Source: Prauserella endophytica (GTDB lineage: Bacteria > Actinomycetota > Actinomycetes > Mycobacteriales > Pseudonocardiaceae). From it: 64,000 nucleotides of DNA. Positions 41,257 to 47,336 of the stretch are shown piece after piece (position 1 is the stretch's first letter; each line of letters starts with the position of its first letter). The stretch covers positions 28,298 to 92,297 of the forward strand of contig NZ_SWMS01000027.1 in NCBI RefSeq assembly GCF_005146945.1, written 5' to 3'. Below the pieces are notes generated by a model. It made no database searches. It saw nothing but the letters and a program-made list of their open reading frames with translations, and had not been told where the DNA came from. The translations under genes and the position numbers were made by a program.

Positions 41257-41766
41257 TCAGGCCCCCACGATCCCTTTGAGGATCTCCACGACCAGCGGCG
41301 CGAGCGCCGCCAGGCCGTAGCCCCACCCGGCCGACTTGAAGGCGGTCTTGGCCTTCTCGACCTCGCCGGGGTCGCCGCCGCCCATCACGTAGCGGACGCC
41401 GCCGATGGTCAGGAACACCGTGGCCAAGCCGGCCAAGATGCCCATGATCCAGTTGCGGAGGTTGTTCAGGACGGTGGTCACCGAGTCCGCGAGGGCGACG
41501 ACCATCGTGTCGGCGTGCGCGGCCGACGCCGAGGCCAGCAGCGCGAGGATCGCCAGCTCGACGATCAGCACGACGTGCGACCAGCGGCGGGGGCGGACCG
41601 GAGTCCAGTCCTCCGGCGTAATGATCGGAGCACTGGTCGACTTGCTGCCGGTGACCTCGTCCGGCGTGCTCGACGCTGGGGCCTCGGCTGGCGGCTGCGG
41701 ATTGCCGTCGAGGCGGGCGCTGCGCGGTCCGCTCGCGGCGGGGAAGAATCGATCGATCAGGCGCAT
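41257..41766 (-). CDS. VirB2-like conjugative pilin
   Basis: A 169-residue protein: cytoplasmic polar N-terminus, a membrane segment ending in ASASAAHADT (a signal-peptidase-like site near residue 87), then two hydrophobic helices (NWIMGILAGLATVFLTIGGV and GWGYGLAALAPLVVEILKGI) with the loop YVMGGGDPGEVEKAKTAFKS between them. This two-helix arrangement with a short basic loop is typical of TrbC/VirB2 and its Gram-positive relatives. GGAGG stands just before the ATG (complement of 41764-41766). It overlaps the upstream gene by ten bases. Confidence 0.8.
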   Translation of the reverse strand: MRLIDRFFPAASGPRSARLDGNPQPPAEAPASSTPDEVTGSKSTSAPIITPEDWTPVRPRRWSHVVLIVELAILALLASASAAHADTMVVALADSVTTVLNNLRNWIMGILAGLATVFLTIGGVRYVMGGGDPGEVEKAKTAFKSAGWGYGLAALAPLVVEILKGIVGA

Positions 41767-42734
41767 TGGGGCACCTCCGAAGGTCGGGCTGAGCGCGGGT
41801 GTGTCCCGCAGCCCTGAACTCCGGATTTCGCGTCCGTTTTGGACACGCGACCCTGAACTTTCTGCCCTGATCCGACCTCGGCGACGGACACGGACAGTGA
41901 CGACCGTGGCAAGTCGCGGGTCGGTGTGACCGGGCGCGCGAGGGCCACCGCGGTGGCCACCTGGTCGGTCAGCGGGTCGGTCGGATCGGTCTCGGCGGCG
42001 CCGTCGCGCAGGTACGCGGCGAGCCGGAGCTCGGCGCGTTTGCGCGTCTTGTAGACCGCCCACTCGCCGGTCTGGTGCGCCGCGGCCCAGTCCGCGACGG
42101 GCACCTCTTCCAACCGGGTCGCCCCGATCAGTGCGGCCTCGGTCTGGGTCAGGACTCCGTCCGCGACCGCGCGAGCGAGGACCAGATCCGGATGCCCCCA
42201 CGGCGTGTGTGGCGGGGTGGATCGGAAGCCCGGTGCGACCGGAGTCGGACCCGCCAGCGCCTCGGCGAGCGCGTCATATCCGGACCGGTAGGCAGCCCAC
42301 CGCAGCCGCAGCATGATCCGCGGCGGACGCAGATCGATGGTCGACAACGCGGTCAGGAAGCCGCGCAACACCTCGGCGTGAACATCGGCCGGATCGCCAG
42401 CGAACCGATCGGACAGGGTGGCCGCGACCGAGGTCAGCGCAGGCAGTGCGACACCGACCGCGGCGACCGTCCAGGTCGCTCCTTCAGTACGGGAGCGCAG
42501 CACCAGATGCGCCCACACCGCGTCCCGCGTCGCCTGCGGGCACCGGCGCGCCAGCAACCGGTCGCGGACCTCGTCCAGCGGGAGGTACCGGTCGGGCAGA
42601 CCGGGGAAGAGCCGGCCGTTCAGCGACACCGGATGCGGCCCGGTCACCAGCCAGGTAAACGTGTCCCGCGCGATATCCAACGAGTTCGGGACAGCCTCGT
42701 CGCCACGGCGACGAAAAACGGATTGTGCTGCCAT
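41757..42734 (-). CDS. Unknown 325-aa protein, first gene of the T4SS operon
   Basis: A mostly helical soluble protein (MAAQSVFRRRGDEAVPNSLD...) with segments such as VSLNGRLFPGLPDRYLPLDE and AAYRSGYDALAEAL. No membrane segment or catalytic motif is seen. Regions around YKTRKRAELRLAAYL could contact nucleic acid. It heads the operon just after the repeat-rich control region, where a regulator or substrate-recognition protein would be expected. No family recognised with confidence. Confidence 0.6.
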   Translation of the reverse strand: MAAQSVFRRRGDEAVPNSLDIARDTFTWLVTGPHPVSLNGRLFPGLPDRYLPLDEVRDRLLARRCPQATRDAVWAHLVLRSRTEGATWTVAAVGVALPALTSVAATLSDRFAGDPADVHAEVLRGFLTALSTIDLRPPRIMLRLRWAAYRSGYDALAEALAGPTPVAPGFRSTPPHTPWGHPDLVLARAVADGVLTQTEAALIGATRLEEVPVADWAAAHQTGEWAVYKTRKRAELRLAAYLRDGAAETDPTDPLTDQVATAVALARPVTPTRDLPRSSLSVSVAEVGSGQKVQGRVSKTDAKSGVQGCGTHPRSARPSEVPQCA

Positions 42735-43277
42735 GTCGTGACTCCCACGGCGTCGATGCGAACAACAACGACGTCAGGAAGCCACGACCGATACCACGGA
42801 AATACCACGCCATTACTAGGCGCCAACTAGCGAACCGCATCGAGGCTACTAGCGAACTACTATTTCGCCCCGCGAGCGGGGTTGATCAAGATCAACAAAC
42901 CGGCTCCGTGGAGCACGTGCCTTGATCGACTATAGTAGCTGATTACCTGCGGTTATAGTCGCTCGCTAGTAGTGTGCTAGTAGGCACGCGGGCGCCAGTT
43001 CGAGCCAAGAGCGAAGATCAACGTGGTGTCGCCGAAAAAATCTTGAAAATTTGACCCAAGGCCGGTCCAGAGGACGGGTCTAGGCGGGCCCGGAGTGACC
43101 GAATCGGCGACTCTCAAGCCGTAGCTTTGACAGAACTGTTCGAGTCCTTTTGAGGTGCGAGCAACGCGGGCAGTTGTGATGCAGAGAAATTTGACGAGGC
43201 GTGTCCAAAACGGGGTCGAAATACGGAGTTAAGGGGCGTCAGAACGCACAGCACCACCTCGTCGGAGGAGACCCGCA
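42735..43277. promoter_or_regulatory. Repeat-rich divergent control region of the transfer operon
   Basis: About 540 bases without a gene between the minus-strand T4SS operon and the plus-strand methyltransferase-like genes. It contains ACTAGCGAAC twice (42826-42835, 42848-42857, 22 bp apart), CTACTAGC (42846-42853) and its inverse GCTAGTAG twice (42965-42972, 42976-42983, 11 bp apart), CGACTATA/TATAGTCG arms (42927-42934, 42954-42961) and a perfect palindrome GTTGATC-AA-GATCAAC (42881-42896). Spacing in whole helical turns suggests protein binding on one face. Probably holds both divergent promoters; oriT is an alternative. Confidence 0.6.
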
Positions 43278-44270
43278 ATGACCCCGACACACGGCAACGG
43301 CTCACCAGGAGAGGGCTCCCAGGAGCACGGCCCGACCGACCCGCCGACCGTCCCGATCCCGCTCCCGCAGAGGCGGCGAACACCGCGTCTGCGTGCCCTG
43401 CGCCTCACGCTGCGCCATCCGCGTCCGGCCCGGCCGAGCACCGTCTGGCCGTGCGCTCAGGACGACCTTCGTGAAGGCACCGGGCTGCTCGCCAACTGGC
43501 TGCTGACCGCGGTCATCAAGATCGTCACCACCTACACCCAGCCCGGCCAACGGGTGCTTCTGCTCGACCCCGCGCCCTACCTCGCACCGCCCGCGTCGTG
43601 GTCACCTACCGGACGCCCCAGCCAGTCTCGGCCCGGTCCGTACGCCGGACTGCACGAAGCGGGCTGGACCGTGGTCCGACTCGGCCGCGGCGTCCAAACC
43701 CAGACCGCCGTCGCACACCCCGACCCGGTCGACGAACCCACCGGTGCCGCGGCAGTCGAGTCCGAGTCCGGACCCCGATCGAACCCCGACAGTCCGACCA
43801 CCGACCAGTCCGCCGGGCCGTCGACAGACCGCCCGGCCGGATCCGATCCGACTGCGACCGGCGTCGGTCCGGACCGCTACGACCTCGTCATCACCGCGGC
43901 CGACCCGCGCACCCTCGGCTGGTTCCGACCCGCCGACTGGGCAGGCTTGCTCACCCCGTCCGGCACCCTCGCCGTCATCACTCACGGTGACCGTTCCCGT
44001 GATCGGCTGACCGACCCCGCCGGCTCGCTGGTGCGCGCCGCGCACCGCACGGGACTGCGCTACCTCGATCGCATCGCACTGCTGCGCGTCCCCGTCCGCG
44101 ACGGCGCGCTCGCGGTCGCGCCCCCGGCCCCGCACCCCCGACCGCAGGGTCCAACGCGACCGCTCGCGACCCCCGCTCGGCACACCCAGGTGCACGACGA
44201 CCTCTTGGTGTTCACCCGCCAGCTGGCCCTGACCGACGCCGCCGACGGTGAGGAGACCTCCGATGACTAA
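43278..44270 (+). CDS. Degenerate methyltransferase-like protein I
   Basis: A 330-residue protein with a disordered Pro/Arg-rich N-terminus, a segment GQRVLLLDPAPYLAPP in the position of SAM-binding motif I (normally DPFxGxG) and DRYDLVITAADPRTLGW in that of motif IV, followed by a Rossmann-like end (SGTLAVITHGD ... VRAAHRTGLRYLDRI). The Gly-rich SAM loop and the catalytic [DNS]PPY are both missing, so methyl transfer is unlikely. The structure may be kept for binding. The next gene overlaps it by eight bases and has the same plan. GGAGGAGAC lies shortly before ATG 43278. Confidence 0.55.
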   Translation: MTPTHGNGSPGEGSQEHGPTDPPTVPIPLPQRRRTPRLRALRLTLRHPRPARPSTVWPCAQDDLREGTGLLANWLLTAVIKIVTTYTQPGQRVLLLDPAPYLAPPASWSPTGRPSQSRPGPYAGLHEAGWTVVRLGRGVQTQTAVAHPDPVDEPTGAAAVESESGPRSNPDSPTTDQSAGPSTDRPAGSDPTATGVGPDRYDLVITAADPRTLGWFRPADWAGLLTPSGTLAVITHGDRSRDRLTDPAGSLVRAAHRTGLRYLDRIALLRVPVRDGALAVAPPAPHPRPQGPTRPLATPARHTQVHDDLLVFTRQLALTDAADGEETSDD

Positions 44271-45216
44271 CCGTCCCGCGTCGCCCTGGCCGCTCCCCCT
44301 GCCGCCGGGGGAGGAGCCGCCGATGCCGCCGCTGTCGGTCTGGCCGACCGGCCAGCGTGACCCGCTCGCGCAACTGCGCGACGCCGGCTGTGTGCCCGGC
44401 ACCGAGACCGACACCGAGCGGATTCCGCCCGCCGTCGCCGCCCACGCGATCGCCCTCTACACCCGTCCCGGCGACCTCGTTCTCGACCCCGACTGCGGCG
44501 CGGGCACCGCCCTCGTTGAGGCGCTGCGCGCCGGCCGACACGCGCTCGGACTGACCGCCCGCAGCCGATGGTGGACCCTCGCTCGCGCCAACGTCACCGC
44601 CGCCAAGACCGCGGGCGCCTGGCGCGACGGCTCGGTCCTCGACGCCCGACCGAAAGTCCTCGCGACCGTCCGGGCCGCCGGGCTGATCGGCCGAGTCGGA
44701 CTCGTCCTGACCACCCTGCGCACCGCGCCAGCCGACCCCAACAACCAGGCGAGCGGTCCGGACCGCGACCCGGTCGAGTTCGCCCTCGCCAACCTCGCCA
44801 CGACGCTGCTCTACTGCGAGCCGCTGCTGCGCTCCGGCGGACACGTCGCCGTCATCGCGCGACCTCTCCGCCACCCGGACGGCTCGCTGGTTGACCTCAC
44901 CAGTCCGCTCATCGCCGCCGCCACCGCTGCCGGGCTGGCGCCGGTCGAGCGGTGCATCGCGCTGACCGCCGGACTGCGCGGCAGCCGACTGGTCACCCGA
45001 TCCTCACTCGCCGAACGTCGCGCCGCTGCCCGAGCCCGCGCTACCGGTGCGCCGACCGCACTCACCGCGCACCACGAGGTGCTCGTCTTCCAACTCGCCC
45101 ACGACGCCGAACTCGCCGCCGCGACGGCAGCCGGCATCCCGTGGCCGACCGAGGACGACGTCATCCGGCCCGCCGTCAACGGCGTCACCTACCCCGGCTG
45201 GAGGCGAGCGGCATGA
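44263..45216 (+). CDS. Degenerate N4/N6 DNA-methyltransferase-like protein II
   Basis: A 317-residue protein that still reads as a DNA methyltransferase: IPPAVAAHAIALYTRPGDLV, then LDPDCGAGTALVEALRAGRH (motif I, with Asp for Phe), GLTARSRWWTLARANVTAA. The place of catalytic motif IV reads VGLVLTTLRTAP rather than TSPPY, and the end carries the usual Rossmann strands (SGGHVAVIARPL). SAM binding may persist but base methylation is doubtful. The start at 44263 has AGGAG seven bases upstream; GTG 44248 is less likely. The gene overlaps both neighbours, so three proteins are produced as a set. Confidence 0.65.
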   Translation: MTNRPASPWPLPLPPGEEPPMPPLSVWPTGQRDPLAQLRDAGCVPGTETDTERIPPAVAAHAIALYTRPGDLVLDPDCGAGTALVEALRAGRHALGLTARSRWWTLARANVTAAKTAGAWRDGSVLDARPKVLATVRAAGLIGRVGLVLTTLRTAPADPNNQASGPDRDPVEFALANLATTLLYCEPLLRSGGHVAVIARPLRHPDGSLVDLTSPLIAAATAAGLAPVERCIALTAGLRGSRLVTRSSLAERRAAARARATGAPTALTAHHEVLVFQLAHDAELAAATAAGIPWPTEDDVIRPAVNGVTYPGWRRAA

Positions 45217-46007
45217 CCACCCGCCTGTACTGCCGCGAGTGCGGCTGGCACCCCGAGCTCCGCCGCAAGCGCGCCGCCCTCCGTGCCGCCGCCCGGCACC
45301 AGTGCCCCGGCACACCGGTGGCCGAGATCCGTCCACCATGGTGGTCCCGCCTGTGGACAAACCTGTGGACAAGCCAGCCGGGTGGCTCTGCCGTCGACAC
45401 CGAAGTCGCCGCGGACGACCAGACCGGTGACGACGAACTGGTCGACGCCCGCGGCAACCGGATCCAGTGGGCCGCGCTCGCCGCGCACCACGCCGAGACC
45501 ACCCGCCGCGCCCGCGCCGCCATGGTCGAACTCGTCCGGGCCGGCTACCAGATCGGGCCGCCGCCCTACGGCTACCGAGCCCTGCGCATCCGGGTCACCG
45601 ACCCCAGCGGCCACAGCAAACTGCGGGCGGTCCTCGTCCCGGACTGGCAAACCGCCGCCGTCGTCAAACAGATCTTCATCTGGCGCGCCGACCACGGCAT
45701 GACGTTCGCCGTCATCGCCGCGCGACTCAACAGCGACCCGCACCAGTACCCGGCACCCGTGCCCAACGGACGGTGGACCGCCAAGGCCGTCCGGCGAATC
45801 GTCACCAACGTCAAGTACACCGGGCGCCAGGTCTGGGCCCGCACCATCGCCGGCCGCCCGGCACCGGTCGAGCAGTGGGTCACCTCGGCACCGAAGGTGC
45901 ACGAGCCACTGGTTGACGAACGCACCTTCCACCGCGCCCAGCCCGGCCCCGACGAAGATTCGCCCGGCGCGACGGACGCGGCCGACTCCCCACCGAGTGC
46001 GGCATGA
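45213..46007 (+). CDS. Recombinase-domain protein without a resolvase catalytic domain
   Basis: A 264-residue protein. The first 35 residues (YCRECGWHPELRRKR ... ARHQC) form a possible zinc knuckle. Residues about 105-240 match the DNA-binding Recombinase domain of large serine recombinases (GYQIGPPPYGYRALRIRVTD, DWQTAAVVKQIFIW, GRWTAKAVRRIVTNVKYTGR). The serine catalytic domain that always precedes this domain in an active enzyme is absent, and there is no room for it upstream because the gene begins inside the stop of the methyltransferase-like gene. It may bind att-site DNA as a regulator or competitor of the integrase. Confidence 0.7.
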   Translation: MTTRLYCRECGWHPELRRKRAALRAAARHQCPGTPVAEIRPPWWSRLWTNLWTSQPGGSAVDTEVAADDQTGDDELVDARGNRIQWAALAAHHAETTRRARAAMVELVRAGYQIGPPPYGYRALRIRVTDPSGHSKLRAVLVPDWQTAAVVKQIFIWRADHGMTFAVIAARLNSDPHQYPAPVPNGRWTAKAVRRIVTNVKYTGRQVWARTIAGRPAPVEQWVTSAPKVHEPLVDERTFHRAQPGPDEDSPGATDAADSPPSAA

Positions 46008-46086
46008 CCCGCTAGCAGACCCTCGCCGCGGCCGTCATGCTCGTCTGCTACCCGGTTACCGCCACACCGTCGTTGCGGCATGCGCG

Positions 46087-46365
46087 TCAGGGCTTGGCCG
46101 GTGAATTGGTGTCCGGTTCATCGGCCAACGAGACCTCGCGCGGGGGAGTCACCCCGTACAGCTCGTTCGGTGTGCACTGCAGCGCCGTGCACAACGCTTG
46201 CAGGGTTTCGGTCTTCATCTGGACCGGCTCGTTGTTGATCAGCGCGTACACCGAGGGCGCGGACAAGGTGAAGTTGGCGCGTCGGGCAAGAAGCTCGCGC
46301 AGCTCCTTGCCTGTCCACACTTCGCGGGAGGCCATCACCTGCCTGAGCCGCCATCGAAGCTGCAC
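46087..46365 (-). CDS. XRE-type helix-turn-helix regulator
   Basis: A 92-residue protein with a Cro/C1-like fold: LRWRLRQVMASREVWTGKEL, LSAPSVYALINNEPVQMKTE and ALCTALQCTPNELYG. Such one-domain regulators often control excision or transfer of conjugative elements. GTG 46365 has GGAAGG seven bases upstream and is preferred to GTG 46371; an ATG further upstream at 46443 would add an Arg-rich, non-conserved stretch. The inverted repeat at 46494-46531 lies about 130 bases upstream between this gene and the integrase genes. Confidence 0.75.
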   Translation of the reverse strand: MQLRWRLRQVMASREVWTGKELRELLARRANFTLSAPSVYALINNEPVQMKTETLQALCTALQCTPNELYGVTPPREVSLADEPDTNSPAKP

Positions 46366-46493
46366 CGTCACGCCTTCCCGCGCTTGCCTGTCTCCGGCGC
46401 CCCTCCTGGGTGCCGATCGCCGCCCAGTCTCCCGGATGAGCACCGAGAGTCTGGCGGACCTCCCGGCGTGTGCGCGTCGCTCTGACTACGCGA

Positions 46494-46531
46494 AACAAGG
46501 CACGCCTAGCCTGGTTGTGTTGTGCCTTGTT
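46494..46531. promoter_or_regulatory. Perfect 10-bp inverted repeat, candidate operator of the integrase genes
   Basis: AACAAGGCAC (46494-46503) and GTGCCTTGTT (46522-46531) are exact inverse copies 18 bases apart; a further AGGCAC follows at 46537-46542. The site lies in the 303-base gap between the divergently placed XRE regulator and the resolvase-like gene, so it would suit repression of both. Confidence 0.55.
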
Positions 46532-46668
46532 CAGTTAGGCACTACCTTATTCAGATGGCGCGCGACGGTCTGGCTCTCCGATCGAGAGCAGGAGACCTCC
46601 GCGTGCCACGCAGTGCTCGATACGGCCGGGAGCCGCCTGGGGCCTGCACCGCCGAAGGGAACGGAGTC

Positions 46669-47154
46669 ATGAGCCGAACCACTGGTTCCGAGCCGACACC
46701 TATGCGGTTCGCCTTCTACGGACGTACCAACCACACCGGCGAGAAAGCCGGCACGGACGTGTCACGCCAGTACCGCGCCTGCAGCGCGATAGCGGCCGAG
46801 CTCGGCGCGATGACCCAGTGGTTCTACGACGCCCCGCATGCCCTCGACAGCCGCTTCCGTCTCAACGTCCGCGACGTCGAGTCCCGACTCGGCACACCAC
46901 GCGGCGACTGCCGCGAGCTCGCCATCAGGGTCGCCGACCCGGACCGCGAGTTCGACGCGATCGTCTGCGCCGCGCTCGATCGCCTCCCACGGCAGCCACG
47001 CCTGCGGCACCCACTTCTGCGCGCGGCGAGCATGGCCAACGCGCCGTTTGTGTTCGCTGACGACGACCTGTCTCTGGCCCGGCAACTCGCGTCCGACGCA
47101 CCGGCCTTCTCCTGGCTTGGGCTCAGCTGTCCGGAATGGCCGGCGCTTCGATGA
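46669..47154 (+). CDS. Resolvase-like domain lacking the nucleophile serine
   Basis: A 161-residue protein that aligns by eye with the catalytic domain of the full recombinase downstream: RFAFYGRTNHTGEKAGT against PVAFLGRTSTDDQQDP, and FDAIVCAALDRLPR against FQAVICEQIDRIAR. The catalytic Ser of GRTS is Asn here, so strand cleavage should not be possible. The protein has no DNA-binding recombinase domain. The start ATG 46669 follows AACGGAG; the frame upstream to 46522 runs through the operator. It is linked by ATGA to the 61-residue ORF and then to the integrase. A regulatory subunit or decoy of the integrase is a reasonable guess. Confidence 0.6.
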   Translation: MSRTTGSEPTPMRFAFYGRTNHTGEKAGTDVSRQYRACSAIAAELGAMTQWFYDAPHALDSRFRLNVRDVESRLGTPRGDCRELAIRVADPDREFDAIVCAALDRLPRQPRLRHPLLRAASMANAPFVFADDDLSLARQLASDAPAFSWLGLSCPEWPALR

Positions 47155-47336
47155 CCCCCACGAACGACCGCTTTCCCGAACCAGCCGCCGACCCAGAGAT
47201 GCGGCTGGACATTCGCATTGCCGAAGGCGCCGAAGCCGAACGACTCCGGCTGGAACAGGCCCAAGTACTGATGGAGGTGACGCAATGGCTGGCCCAGAGG
47301 CAATCCAGGAATGGCTCAACCAGCAAGGCGGCCTGA
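47151..47336 (+). CDS. 61-aa protein coupled to the integrase
   Basis: A small acidic helical protein (DIRIAEGAEAERLRLEQAQV, then LMEVTQWLAQR). The start codon lies in the stop of the resolvase-like gene and its end overlaps the integrase start by 52 bases, so it is translationally tied to both. Short Glu/Arg-rich ORFs ending in WLAQ are often found just before this type of actinomycete recombinase. It may aid integrase translation or act as a directionality factor; neither is shown. Confidence 0.5.
   Translation: MTPTNDRFPEPAADPEMRLDIRIAEGAEAERLRLEQAQVLMEVTQWLAQRQSRNGSTSKAA

Noticed and set aside
39754..41817. 687-residue plus-strand frame opposite the VirB6-like and pilin genes
   Set aside because: Highly charged low-complexity product with no domain; the minus-strand genes have ribosome sites and membrane topology.
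43278..45216. Active restriction-modification system
   Set aside because: Both methyltransferase-like proteins lack catalytic motif IV and no endonuclease gene is adjacent.
10692..46365. Toxin-antitoxin pair among the small cargo genes or the regulators
   Set aside because: No adjacent small gene pair shows a recognised toxin or antitoxin motif; the regulators stand alone.
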